Assembly: GCA_001949185.1 (NCBI GenBank)
Contig: BDGG01000005.1
Span: 1,477,249 to 1,541,248, forward strand
Source: Ramazzottius varieornatus
Taxonomy: Eukaryota; Tardigrada; Eutardigrada; Parachela; Ramazzottiidae
DNA: 64,000 nt
Reading direction: 5' to 3'
Below are positions 34,952 through 46,380 of the stretch, one piece after another. The notes below the pieces were generated by a model. That model made no database searches, was not told where the DNA came from, and was given only the letters and a program-made list of their open reading frames with translations. Position numbers and translations under genes: made by a program. Within the stretch, counting starts at the first letter, position 1. Each line of letters opens with the position of its first letter.

Positions 34952-35818
34952 CAGGACTGTGGAGTCTCTGAGTGTAAAGCCGCCAAAAAGCTTTGACCGT
35001 TTTAGTTTTTTGAACAGTTTGTTATTTTTTCTCTCGTTTTCCAAATCGATAGTTCCTGACTGACTCTCTTGCAAAATATTTCACACCGACACATTGGAAT
35101 TCTCAGTCCATATTCGTCAGAATACTCTTTCTAAACCATATGTACCACAGTAATCAGAGCTTATTTATAAAAATATATGGCAGGAAAAATCAGAAAATAA
35201 GGTTTGTCCTCGGTCCCCAAAATTCGCCCTAGAGATCGCCTAATTCTCGAGGTGTGGGTGGGCGCACTGTGATTCCTCCAAATTTTCTGGCTACGAAAAT
35301 GCTACGGTTCTGTGTGCCGAACAGACGGCACACCTAATGCAAACCGCTGCAGTATATCTTTGGAAGTTGTGTGGAGGTTGTTTATCTTTGGAATTCGCAA
35401 GAGTTTTGAAATCATGGACAAGAGTAGAGGGTTCCGTCTGCAACGACGTCACCGGAAGTGGGTGATTTACTGCCATGCAGCACCATGTATGACATGACAT
35501 CCCGTTGTATCACAAGACATCACGTTACATGACCAAGCATTCTTCGGGTAAGCTGAAAACTTCGATTGATTGGTGATTGTCAAGCTGCAGCCTGCCACAG
35601 CTTTCCATTCATGAACCATAATTATCCATTCTCCTTTTTCGTCGTTTCTAGCAGGATTATCCACTCGTCTGTCGCCCTCGGAATTTCATTATTGATACCT
35701 GTTGAAGGCGAAGGCAACGTCGGGTTTCTGGTGCAATCGAGACGTATCTGGTAGGCGCAGTTGGCAACGTGACGCTGTTACGGGACTCTTCAGCGTTACG
35801 ATCGGAGATACAGCAAGA
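34952..35818. other. Intergenic, no gene seen
   Basis: About 870 nt: 3' UTR of the furrowed-like gene and upstream region of PSMD10. A short direct repeat of ATGACATGACAT and ACATCACGTTACATG type occurs near 35488-35530. No supported frame. Confidence 0.4.
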
Positions 35819-37003
35819 ATGGTTAACACCACCAAAGCTCCTGGTCTTGCCTCAAGTTGGAAGCCCAGTTTTGGCCAAGAAATCTACGACGGAAAGATTC
35901 AAGAAGCGAAGAGGGCCATCGAAGCGGACAAGAGCGTGGCGACAAAGCTTGACGAGGTACGTAATGGTCGTAACCATCGGCCGTTTGACGTACTCGTACT
36001 CGGAATGTTCGCTCCGATTTACCCTATCGCGCATATCCTCATTACGTTTGAAGCCAAAAAAGAACTTTGTGGATCCTTTCTAGAGTGGTCGAAACGCGGT
36101 CCACTGGGCTTGCTCGGGAGGACATGCGGAGTTTGTGGAATATCTGGACGGCCTGGGAATCCCCATTGACACTCCTGACGCAGTAGGTTCCATCTTTACA
36201 AGCTAACACAGTTTACGGGTTACATGACAGAACTACTGTATACAGCATTATGAAATTTTGCGTTGATGTTGCCAGAACGGATGGAGTCCCTTGATGATAA
36301 GTGTGTCGGCTGGGAAAGACGAGCTGGTCAAATATCTTATCCAGAGAGGAGCGGATGTAAACCAGACAAATTCTTCCGGACAGCAGCCTCTTCACTACGC
36401 TGCCTCCAAGAACAGGCTCGCGGTACGTTTTTTCTTCTTCGTGGTCTTTCGCAGAAGAAATTACTTCCTCTGTTATCATGGTTAGAACGAAACTGTCAAT
36501 TTATTTTGCTTGTTTGTTGTAGACGGCTGAATTGCTCATCGAACTCGGTGCTTCTGTCAACAGCAAAGATAACTCCGGAAGTACGCCACTTCACCGAGCG
36601 GTCTCACAAGGACATACGAGAATCTGTGATCTCTTGATAAAGAACGGTGCACGAGTGAACAATCCGGATAACTACGGAAACACCCCGCTGTAAGTAGACT
36701 GTAACTTCAGGCGAATGTATTTTCACACAACGTTGGGTCTCCAGGGAATTTAAAGTGATTTGATTCCGTTACAGACATGTAGCTTGCGAGGTTGGGAACT
36801 CCGAGATAGCGCGGCTCCTGGCTGAAAACGGTGCTTCCGTGGAGATGAAGAACAAGGTACCCGTACTGTTCACCGTTTCTACTTGAACATGCGAGATGAG
36901 AGATGACTGGCGATTTTTGTTTTCGTTATAGGACGAGAGGACGCCTTTGGATTTCTGCGATAAGCAGCTGACGCAGTTGCTCACACGTCTTGCGGAGGGA
37001 TAG
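35819..37003 (+). CDS. PSMD10: 26S proteasome assembly chaperone gankyrin
   Basis: Six exons: 35819-35956, 36084-36182, 36276-36422, 36523-36689, 36775-36856 and 36932-37003 (234 aa; human gankyrin is 226). An N-terminal extension is followed by EAKRAIEADKSVATKLDE and then ankyrin repeats: NAVHWACSGGHAEFVEYL, NGWSPLMISVSAGKDELV, QQPLHYAASKNRLATAELL, STPLHRAVSQGHTRICDLL, NTPLHVACEVGNSEIARLL, and a final DERTPLDF. PLHYAASKNR is a gankyrin hallmark. By family it binds the ATPase Rpt3/PSMC4 during assembly of the proteasome base in the cytosol and nucleus. Exon boundaries fall mostly within repeats and all phases close. It converges with CNPY3, 260 nt away. Confidence 0.93.
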
Positions 37004-37263
37004 AAAACTTAGGCTAAAAAACTAATTCCCGATGCTTGTGTATAGTTTTCAGAGTTTACTGACATTCTATCAGTGAAATGTCCAAGATATACAGAGGAAG
37101 ACACTGATACTGAAAGGAATGTGAATTTATAAAAGAGGAAAAAATTAAAACCACAATGAGAGTTGAAACAAGAAAGTTAAAGCTGCCTGTTATGGTCGCA
37201 GTTTGTCATGGATGAGCTGAAGCTAGTATGTTCAAACGTCAGTCAAAAAACATTGTCAAAAGC

Positions 37264-38330
37264 TTACAATTCTACTCGTTTCTTGGGCCCAGTTTCTTTC
37301 TTCGGCCCACCCGAACCGTCGGAATACGGTAGTCCCAAAGGCTGCCATGGAAGCGCTAGACAAGCTGCAAATAAGCCAGTGTGCAACAATGAACTGCCAA
37401 ACCTCTTTGAGTCAAAATAAGGAAATGTCCTGGCGGAGTAGTTTGCACCTTCGAAAGCCATGAAGATACTTACTTTGATCTTTCCCCTTGAGGACGGTAT
37501 TGCGGCAGAAGTAGTCGACCAAGGGCTCTTCCTGGTGCTGAAAGTACCACGCTGATAGATCGTCCTCATATTCTTCCGCCAATGCTTCACACTGCAAACG
37601 AGCAACCCCAATCAGGTAATTACAGTCCATTTTGTAACAGCGGCGCACTCAACACATGATCACTAATGTTTAGGAGGACGAACCTGTCTCTTCAGGGAAG
37701 CAATTTCCTTGTTGGGTTGTTTCTCAACAACTTCCCAAGGCATCCCAATGTCCACTTTGACTCCGCGTCCCCTGCACCGTAAAGAGAGCATCGAACCATT
37801 AATAGAGAATGAACCAGCTCCGACGTTTGACACTGAACCTAGGCGTTCGAGAAGAAGTGGTCAACATTTTGCCGACATACCGAAGTCCCTGCAAGGTGCT
37901 GAGCGTTTCGCTGGGTTGCTTCGCATAGCGCTGCATGCCGTCTTTATCTTGTACCGCGTAATCCGACACTTCTTCGCAAGCTGTTTCTAATACGGTCAGC
38001 AACCGTAGTTCACTCCGGCTAAAGTCCACTTTCCTCGCGTCCGGCGAGAAGGGCTTTGAGCTCAGGTCGAGCGTCTGCTTGGAATAGGTTTCCGCCATCT
38101 TCTTGTCCATCTCATATACAAATACCCTGCAAACTGAACCGCTAGGAATAACTTCACTAGGGTCTACTGATGGTCATCGGGGCCCAATCAGAGAAGGGCA
38201 GATGGTTCTTACCTTCACATAATGTGGGAATATGGCTGACTTTGTTGTCGTCGTCTGCCGAAGCGAACAGGAGATGGCATAGACTAACGATGACGACCAT
38301 GGATATCACACCGTTCCTTCTTATGTCCAT
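37264..38330 (-). CDS. CNPY3: Canopy-family ER protein, CNPY3-like
   Basis: Five exons: 38213-38330, 37881-38133, 37684-37771, 37474-37591 and 37264-37364 (225 aa). Signal peptide MDIRRNGVISMVVIVSLCHL, then the saposin-like canopy domain: LCEVCRVFVYEM, FSRSELRLLTVLETACE, SETLSTLQGLRGRGVKVD, QCEALAEEYEDDLSAWY and YFCRNTVLKGKDQTCL. The last motif is closest to CNPY3 (PRAT4A), a gp96 co-chaperone for Toll-like receptors in vertebrates. The acceptor TTCAG at 38134 rather than TTTGCAG seven bases further is chosen because only it keeps frame and restores the CxxC pair. The protein ends KKRVEL, which resembles an ER-retention tetrapeptide but is not canonical; it lacks the long basic tail of mammalian CNPY3. 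Confidence 0.88.
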
Positions 38331-39063
38331 TGTTCTTTAAGGGTATTTCCTTTTCCGCAGTCCTTAACCGAATCTTTAACCAAGTTCTTTCAACAACCGT
38401 CCTGGAACAAAGAGTGCAGTAGTAGGAAATAAATGGTGATAGTGGAGGCAACGCAGCAAACGAGTCCAACGCAGCCTTCCAAGAAGGCTAAGTGCTCTTC
38501 ATCAAGAGCTTACCTTGAACAAGAGCTGCGCCTTATTTTTGTACTTTGAACCCGATTTTCCAAACAAAGTGACAGGATCCGATCCGCTCGAGCAAAGGCA
38601 GTGCACACAGAAAGTAAACTTTGGCACAATTCCAAACAGCCACAGCGGCACTGACGCGTTTACCCGTGCGCAACTTCTACGTTCGCCCTCTTGCCCGGAT
38701 GCTGACTGTCGGGCCCTGCGTCACGGTTGCAGCTCAGACTGGTCCTCACTTTTCAGACTACGTCCGGAGATCTACAAGTAGTAAGATGGAATCTAGGTGG
38801 ACTGTATGAGGGCCAGGAGCTAGCGAACAAAAGCGTCGAAAAAACCGGACTTCGATGAAACAAACAAGAGTCACAGGCAAACAGCTGATTTCCAGGCGAA
38901 ACCAACCGACATACGATGCCTCACCAACACCAAAAACATAATTATGTTTGGCAAGTCGTGGTATGGTCGGCTGGCAGTCCGCTGGCAACAGTTCCTTATT
39001 ATCGTCGCTGCTTCTCGTGCAGCCGGGCTCCGTCTGCGACATATGATTGCTCCGAGATCGAAT
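38331..39063. other. Divergent promoter region, no gene seen
   Basis: About 730 nt between the divergent starts of CNPY3 (minus) and METTL18 (plus). A plus-strand frame continues upstream of the METTL18 start to 38944, but homologues start at the conserved MAFMFNF. Confidence 0.45.
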
Positions 39064-40962
39064 ATGGCTTTCATGTTCAACTTCTCGTTCCCCGAGTTAT
39101 CCGATCTGACAGAGGGGAATGTGTTTCACGGAGCAGCACCCAGTACAGCCGCTGCAGCGCAGCCGGAAGAAGAGCGGAAAGCATCGGAATCGACCACCGG
39201 AAGTCGATCGGATGTCTATGATTTAACCCAATCTGGGACGGTCGAGGACAAGAAACTGCTGCCTTTCAAAGAGCATAGGGTGTTCAGGCAGACTGACGAG
39301 ACAACGGCGTCGGACGAGGTGAAGCTGGATACGGCGCTGCTCCTTTCTGCAACAGTGATTCCAGGTATGCCATAGTAAGTTTTGCATCAAGTGGCGCATA
39401 GCGCGTAATGGTTTGTGTGTTGTGCCTCTTTTAAAATATTGAACGAACATCGAAGCTGACGAGATGAGGTGATGTCAAGCGCGACAGTTCGGGGTAGCGA
39501 AATTGTAAAATTTAATTAAATGAAAACACCAGACCATCGGAACCCCAAACCGTCCATCACGTGGTCTTTTGTTCAGTTAGTGCACAGTAAATGGCACGTG
39601 ACTCGATGACGTCTTTGCGGCACGGCCTTGAACGTCAACTGGATTCAGCAGCTATTCGGAACCCCTCAAACCCTCAGTCACGTGCGATGATTGTCGAGTA
39701 GCATAGCGAAAATATCAGGTGGATGAACATACGTAGTTGGGCACGACTTTCGGTTCTGAGATTGCAGAAACGGAATGGAACACTCTTGCTGTTGGCGACA
39801 TCACCTTGCAGTTCGTGTCTCCTGAGTGGCTTGATCGGAAACTGTATAACCTTCCGGAGGCAGAAGTGACCAGTGAAGGAGCAACCGCCTCGGACATTGT
39901 TCCAAACGTCTATGAAGGTCCCTGTTGCCTTAAGAGCAGTCGAACGAGCGCCGCAGACGCGGTTGACCGCCGTTAGTGAAGTAATTGTGTGTTTTTTTCT
40001 GGTTCACAGGAGGTTTCCGAGTATGGGATGGAGCTTGCGACATGCTTTCCTTCCTCGTGACGAGCGACCATGTGATCTTAAAAGACAAGAAGGTTTTAGA
40101 GGTAAGGACATTAGTTTCGTTTTGTGAAATAATAACATCAGTTTTATTCTCTCATCTTATTATTTGGTGGGTGTTAGCTAGGCTGTGGTGCAGGTTTACC
40201 AGGAATCTTCGCTCTACTGCAAGGCGCCGATGTGTACTTCCATGATTACGTAAGTCTGTACAGTATCAGCTGCGTATGCTCGATTCCCCACACGAGAAGG
40301 AACTCTTGACGCTTGATAGTTGTACTTTTTGTAGAACGCAGAAGTAATCCAGTCAGCCACAATTCCGAACCTTCAACAGAATGTGCTCGTGGCAAACAAG
40401 ACGGTCCGATCTGAGGTAGCTTCGAGAACCCATTTCTTTAGCGGCGACTGGTTGTCTTTCGCTGAGCAGTTGAATTCAACCAAAGGCGACCACATGAACG
40501 AGGATGTCAGCAGAGAAGATAAAGCTATGTAAGAAGCTGGATGGTCAGCGCAGGCACCGTACAAAACGATGACGGGGTTTCTTCTTCTGTTGCGGCAGGT
40601 ACGACGTGATACTGACCAGTGATACCGTTTATCGGAAGGATGTTCTCCAGAAACTCTGCTTCGTCCTTCCGCTGCTCCTCCGAAAAGAGGGAACAATGTG
40701 TGTATTATTCCATATCGCTTTAACAAAGAGAAAGATAATACTTAGGTTCACAATGATTTCCAGATACCTGGCCGGAAAGTCACACTACTTCGGACTGGAC
40801 GGAGGTACGGACGAACTGAGAATGGAGCTTTCAAAACAGAACAAATTGGAAGTTATCGCTTCGAAAGAGTACCCTGATTGCGTACGGAGGGAAGTGCTGA
40901 CCATTCGATGGAAGCCGAAGACAAATGATTCCGCATCATCTACAAGAAGCTTCAACTCGTAA
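39064..40962 (+). CDS. METTL18: Protein-histidine N-methyltransferase METTL18
   Basis: Seven exons: 39064-39364, 39768-39917, 40010-40101, 40178-40249, 40335-40528, 40599-40697 and 40764-40962 (368 aa; human is 372). The start is set at 39064 because MAFMFNFSF aligns with the human N-terminus. A low-complexity acidic linker leads to VYEGGFRVWDGACDMLSFL, then KKVLELGCGAGLPGIFAL (SAM-binding motif I), YFHDYNAEVIQ (motif II), YDVILTSDTVY (motif IV) and YLAGKSHYFGLDGGT. The enzyme methylates a histidine (3-position) in ribosomal protein uL3 in mammals and yeast (Hpm1). The donor of exon 2 (GAAG/GTCCCT) is weak but is the only one that preserves VYEGG. A strong orthologue call. Confidence 0.93.
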
Positions 40963-41090
40963 TGTATGCTCATCTCCCCAACTTTAGTTTACTCTTAGAC
41001 ATCTGCGACTTCTTCCCGAAAGGTTTCATATTAGACACAGAAAAGTGACGGGTTCTTTCGACGACCAGACAATTAAAGAAAAGAAAACTA

Positions 41091-42441
41091 TTACTGGTTT
41101 GAAGCTACAGGATCATCGCCTACCGGCGGCACAAAGTCTGAAGAGGACATGGACTCCATTATAGATTCAGAAGGAGAAGGATCTGAGGGTTCTGCAGCTT
41201 TGGCCGCAATAAAGGTATTTTGAAAAGTTTCTAAATCGGAAGAGTCAATGGCTTGAGAGAAGAAGTGAAGATATGCGAGAAGGTTCTCAATTACCCTGGA
41301 ACAAAAAACAAATGCGTTTGAATTCATAATTCGGATCAGATACACGTTAGGACGAAGTATGACTGAATGGCGCGCACGATTTACCTGGTGTGATCAGTTC
41401 GAGGGTTGGTTCCGGGGACAAGAGCGCGAATCTTTAGGATGGCGGCTGCGGAACGCCCTCTGAGAATAGAAGCAGCAACCCTAAGTTTACAGCCCGAATG
41501 TTATTTTCTGTACTGTGTGAAATGCAATGGAAAGAAGGAAGTGTTTCACGTACCTACCGTCTCCGAGAAGCTCGGACGGCTCGAGTCTTTGCCTGCGCCG
41601 GAGTTTCCTTCCGAGCTCGCTTATTTGTGCCCTTATTCGCAGCAGCTCCCTTCTTGCCTCGTCCGGTAGTTGCGGGGATTTCACCTGCTAATCATCGAAC
41701 ATGACCGTTAGGCTCGGTAACATTACCACAATAAGAAGACCAACAAACCAACGAAGGGATGAATGCTGTGGGAGGTCGGATCACCAGACTGCGCTTCTTT
41801 CATCATACACCAGCACACGGCGACCCACGGTAAATGTGTGGACTGTCGTACGTAGGTGTGACAAAGACGTCCAGTTTAGCTGGACAACGTTCACTGCGTC
41901 GCCAAATCGTAAACAAATGCTAATAATAGCGAACCTTCAATCCCGTCAGCATACTGCGAAGATTCCTGGCCTTCGGTGCCATGTTTCTTGGTATCGACGA
42001 TGGCTGCTTCCTCCTTTGCCACTTGGGTGTCCTGCGGCTCGTCAATGACTAATTTACGTTCGCCTGCATCTTCCTCTGTGTCGACTGAAGCCGGACGTTT
42101 GATCCCCTGGATGACCGGGACGGGCGAACTGTCCTTGGTGACTGGTGAAGTTTCCTGGACGGTTTCATCTGCCTTTGGCGTGACTGTGGCAGTAGCGGTG
42201 GCAGCGGTACTGGCCTCGACTTCCATCTCAAACGGATGCTCAAAGGGACTGTGGTACTGAAGCGGGCTCAAAGTCGGGAAAAACAAGTCAAACTAGGACG
42301 ATCAATTTGAAGTTTCGAAAACAGATAAGGTTCGAAATGGAATATCAGAATGTCCGTGACAACCTGGTCGGTTTCATGTAACTTGACAGCAATCTGTAAA
42401 AGTTGCCGAGCGACGCTAGACGGTAGACTTTGGGACGATTC
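41091..42441 (-). CDS. Unrecognised, mostly disordered protein (5' exon not found)
   Basis: Five in-phase exons: 42364-42441, 41935-42292, 41558-41684, 41385-41459 and 41091-41295, giving 280 residues; the first exon with the start codon is missing. The product begins ESSQSLPSSVARQLL, then an Ala/Thr/Pro/Glu-rich stretch (STAATATATVTPKADETVQ, KRPASVDTEEDAGERK), a Lys/Arg-rich segment encoded by its own exon (GRGKKGAAANKGTNKRARK, ASRRRGRSAAAI), a short helix-rich patch (VIENLLAYLHFFSQ) and a Ser/Pro/acidic end. The basic patch could be a nuclear localisation or nucleic-acid-binding segment. Splice sites are ordinary. I know no family for it. A candidate 5' exon is the minus frame 43009-43155 (MSFQTTIKTEPTKPDSPEM), but its donor phase does not fit directly. 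Confidence 0.6.
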
Positions 42442-43153
42442 CTGCGAAAGTACAATCAGCCCAATCACGGGAAAAAAGCGCCGTTCCGACGGTTCCGTAT
42501 AATACGGTGAAGCGCACTAAAAGTCTTGTACGTAGCGGTGACGGCGCAGGGAAGTGACCTGTTTTATTTCATTGATTTTCCGGACCCCCACCTGCACTCT
42601 TGCCTCTTGGCGGGAGAACGCAACACCTCTTTTTTCTCAGTGCAGTTGCGATAAATTTGAGCAGGCAATCGCTTAGGTGCCTTCCAGGAACAGATCCGTG
42701 GCATGGAATCCGTATCTCAGTCAACGCCGATACTTATGCATAGCTCATTATATTCGCAGAAATCAATTGCAGACCACGAAGGGTAAAGAGCGTCAGCCGA
42801 GGCTGCCGAGTACTTGCTCGAGGTTGCTAATAATAATTAGGTAATCGCTAATGGCTGCTCACAAGTTCCCAACGAGCAATGAAGTGCGGTCGATCTCTGC
42901 AAAGGCTTTACAAGTTCACCTATGTTTGCCAGAGACTGAGCGAACTCACATAAGCGAAATGATGGTAACGGACACTGTGATCATCCGAAAACGAACCGGA
43001 AGTCAGCATTAGTCGCTCGTTTCACCACGACCGTCTGTAGATCTTTCGCTTTCCTCCGCTCTAGATGAAGTCATCTCAGGAGAATCTGGCTTGGTCGGTT
43101 CAGTTTTGATCGTAGTTTGAAAGGACATAGGAACTGCGATGTGAGTGACGAAC
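42442..43153. other. Intergenic or upstream exon region
   Basis: Holds the missing 5' part of the minus-strand gene. A 48-aa minus frame at 43009-43155 starts at an ATG that overlaps the plus-strand ATG of the next gene in a CATG palindrome. No further feature seen. Confidence 0.35.
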
Positions 43154-45019
43154 ATGGAATATCGGTTATCTTGGTTGATCACTGTCTTGGTTTTTGCTTA
43201 CAAACTTCCTTGCTTATGTGCCGACAGTAAGAAGTCCATCTTTGAACTTTTAGGGCTATCATGACATAACTCAAACCTGGCGTATTGTACCTTGTAGTTG
43301 TGGACGTCAAGAACGCGGCATTGCAGAAGCCGGCTATCCAGAGTTCGACATTCCGGGACAACGTCGAAGTCTTTGGCGCTCGCTTGGCAAACGACGAATC
43401 CCCACAGACCTGCGCCAAAACTCAGTGGTCATGGATGCTGTTTTGGAGAGTGGACTTGATGGTACTTAAACCAAAACTTATTCCTCAATGTTCATATGTC
43501 TCCAGAGTGTCGCGCTCTTTCAGGATAACGCTGCTGTCGCTGGTGCCAACATCACTCTGCGATGGGAGTACTTCGGTAGCGTCGACAGTACGGTTACCCT
43601 CCCCCACCTTCTTCCCCTTAGGCCACCAACCGCGTTCTCACGACTAGTTACTTATGTGTGCTATCCCTCTTAGATCGGTTCTTGTACCAGGTGGAACTTC
43701 AAGTAGGAGATGAGAATATTCCGCTGGCCAGTTCCTGTGGAACTGAAGCTTTGTTGTTGGGTACTCGTACAGACAGGACAATTTCCGGCCATCGAGAAAA
43801 AGTACTCATTCTAACGATGGGTGTTTTTCCCCCCAGATAAACCCAACGAATACAACATCGAAATAGTTTGTCAGAATGTCACAGTCGGCAGGTTCGTGAC
43901 CATCAACGTGACACCGAGCTACGCGGGGACAGTCACAACCGGAAGTCCGCAGCTGACACTTTGCGACGTCAAAGTCTTCACGGTGGTCACGGACACCTCA
44001 TCCGGCGTTGCAGCCGACTCAAGTGGAGGCAACGACGCGCTGGTGGCGTCAAGTCATACCAGCGAGCTGATTGCCGAAGATGATCCCAAAGGAGGAAGTG
44101 GTCTTAGCTACCTACACTCCGACAGTCCTTCGACCGAATCGAACATGACACATTCCTTGTCCGACCGTGGGTCGCGAACCACTACGCCTAAGAGGAAAGT
44201 CTTTCGAGAGATTGTGACGAAGACCAAGATTGAACGTCTTCTTCGAGGAATGAAGACACCGGTGTCGGCGACAACGCCCAGACGCGAAAGTGTCATGGCG
44301 GACGATGATGACCAACGCCACAACATGGGGCCCACGCCTAACCTCGAAATCACTTCCGACGAAGGTACATTGACATTCCTTTCTCATATCTTGATGGTTC
44401 TTTGTTGACAAAGTGTAGGAATAATTGTTGTGGAGTAGGCGCTTTGGCTTTAGAAGTGATGGCACTGAAGGAAGACATGAATGCCAAACTACGCCTCATG
44501 CAACACTATGGTATGTCCAATATGATCAAGATAAACCGGAAGAAAGCGACATTGTAAAAGTGCCACAAGGCTACTGTAGATCCTCGATATTGACACTTAG
44601 GAACTTGACGCTTGCTCATCCCCATTAAATGATCCTTCTGGAAGATTCTATTTTCCCGTAGTGGTCTTTTCGAGTGTGGCTGTCGGTATACTGCTGCTGT
44701 TGGGTTTGTCCATTGGAATCTACATGATTTGGAGGTGAGCACAGTACATAATTTTGTAACTTTGCAAGAAGGAGCTAGATTTTCCTGGTGCAAGTAAAAC
44801 TCTTCTTTCAGGCTTACGTCAAGTGCAGCAACGGGAGAAATTCAGCCCGGGTCTTCCCAAGAGTTTTCCTTCAAGTCTCCGCCGTCGCCGTCTCCCCAAG
44901 TTGCGCTGAAGACCCTCCACCGACCAGGAACATTCAAACGTGTCACCGAGTTTCCTAAAGACTGTGTGCCGAAGGACGTGCGGCACGACGCATTCGTTGC
45001 ACGCGGACTCATGTTTTAA
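43154..45019 (+). CDS. Single-pass membrane protein with FTP (fucolectin-type) domain
   Basis: Eight exons: 43154-43226, 43298-43461, 43506-43587, 43674-43760, 43837-44364, 44439-44510, 44662-44734 and 44812-45019 (428 aa). Signal peptide MEYRLSWLITVLVFAYKLPC. The FTP/F5-8-type domain is recognisable from ALQKPAIQSS, FWRVDL, FLYQVELQVGD, the paired Cys in SSCG and IVCQ, VGRFVTINV and LTLCDVKVF. A Ser/Thr/Asp-rich stalk with a basic patch (TTPKRKVFREIV) follows, then a membrane span (VAVGILLLLGLSIGIYMIW) and a tail ending VARGLMF. No lectin or CCP modules are present. The same domain type occurs in the furrowed-like gene 9 kb upstream, so this may be a relative; ligand binding is unknown. Intron 3 uses donor GACA/GTACGG, chosen by phase. 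Confidence 0.8.
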
Positions 45020-45301
45020 TTCTCACCACAGAGCAAATCTAATATTTAACAGATCAAACTGGTTGGCTTGAACGGCCATTAAGGAAGAAGATGCAAGCAA
45101 GAAAATCAAAAAGAGAGCGTGGAGCTGCTAACAGGGCGAAATAATCACCCGTTCGCAATGATAACTCGTAAAACTCTGTAATGTTCAACATGCTTAGTAT
45201 CAAACAAGCAACAAAGGCGGTAGCTAAAACAATAATTTGTAACGTCGGAATTCATATTGTTTGTTCTTGGGTGACCTTAATCGTCGGTGAAGTCGAGAAA
45301 G

Positions 45302-45802
45302 TTATCGTTGATCGGAAGGAACTTCTTGGTAGTTGTTACCAGATGAGCGACGCTGCGAACGTTCGGCCAACTTCTGCTTCAGGCGATTTTCCAACTGTAA
45401 ATGTAACACTAAAAGGTTAGGTCTCACTCTTCTTGCGAAAACCAAGAATATCTTACCTTTGACAGTTCGATGTAGGCAGTTTCTGGTCCAATGGGATATT
45501 GGTCGCCGTCCACTTCGACGTCTCTGATTAACTCGCAGGAGATCACCTGGTTCATGTTGATCAAGCGTAAGTCATGCGTCTCCGGAGGCTGGTTTGGTCT
45601 ACGAGACTCTGTGCAGAAGGAGAAAGGAGCCTGGTTAGTAGGCGAACGGTCTTTATGAGCGGAGGATAAGGAGCAACTTACTCAAGAGGAGCATTCGCTG
45701 TGTGCCATCGCAGACGATGACTTCTCCGACGATTTCGTGCTTCAGGCTAGTGACAATGCGCACCTCGGAACCGGGGTTAAGGTAGTCGAGACTGATAGCC
45801 AT
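45302..45802 (-). CDS. LSM12: LSM12-like short LSm protein
   Basis: Three exons: 45682-45802, 45457-45608 and 45302-45394 (121 aa). The LSm fold is recognisable: an N-terminal strand (GSEVRIVTSLKHEIVGEV), CDGTQRMLLL, then HDLRLINMNQVISCELI, which matches LSM12 wording rather than Sm proteins. The linker ELSKLENRLKQKLAERS corresponds to the LSM12 segment before its anticodon-binding-like AD domain, but the frame stops 15 codons later and no AD domain is seen downstream. Human LSM12 is 195 aa. LSM12 acts with ataxin-2 in RNA regulation and as an NAADP receptor in mammals; which function survives here is unclear. An alternative donor (TCATCTG/GTAACA) could lead to a further exon I did not find. 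Confidence 0.68.
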
Positions 45803-46233
45803 GGCTCAGTATTGTAGTTTCGCAGGATAGCAGCTCACTCGGGCAGGAAATTAGAGGACGGAAATGAAGGTTCGGTGTTGCATCAACAGTTGGCAATCAG
45901 CTGCGAACAGACGATCCACGAGTAGCTGCAGCTTCTGGAAGCTGACACCGTGCCTGCAAGGCACCAAGTTCCAACACGGCTACCTAGAAGTCAGAAGGTC
46001 AAGGATCAGGTTAACTTCAACCTGAAGGCGTAAGAGACCAGTAAGGAGCACAAAGTTGTGAAATGGGAACTGGGAAAGTGAGCAATAGGCATCAGCAAAG
46101 TTGAAGGCTGGAAGATCACATCAGCGTTCGGGATCACCAATGAATTAAGTCAACCTCATCTTCATTTCGTTTTACGGCTTGTGCTGAAATTTCCATGACG
46201 TCATAGCCCAGATCATGTAATTCGCCCGCCGCC

Positions 46234-46380
46234 TACTGTAAACATTCGCTGCATCCGCGCATTACGTCATTATCTCACGTTAAATATAGCCGCGGTCCGG
46301 TTTCACGAATTACGGAACCCCTACCGGGATGCATTATCACGTACCTGTACGTAGTGCGCGGATGTAGCCAATATTTACAA
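46234..46380. mobile_element. 148-bp inverted-repeat element, copy 1
   Basis: Begins TACTGTAAACATTCGCTGCA and ends with the complement (TGCGCGGATG...AATATTTACA). The interior shares GCCGCGGTCCGGTTTCACG and TATCACGTACCTGTACGTA with the copy at 54188. No coding capacity. Confidence 0.75.
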
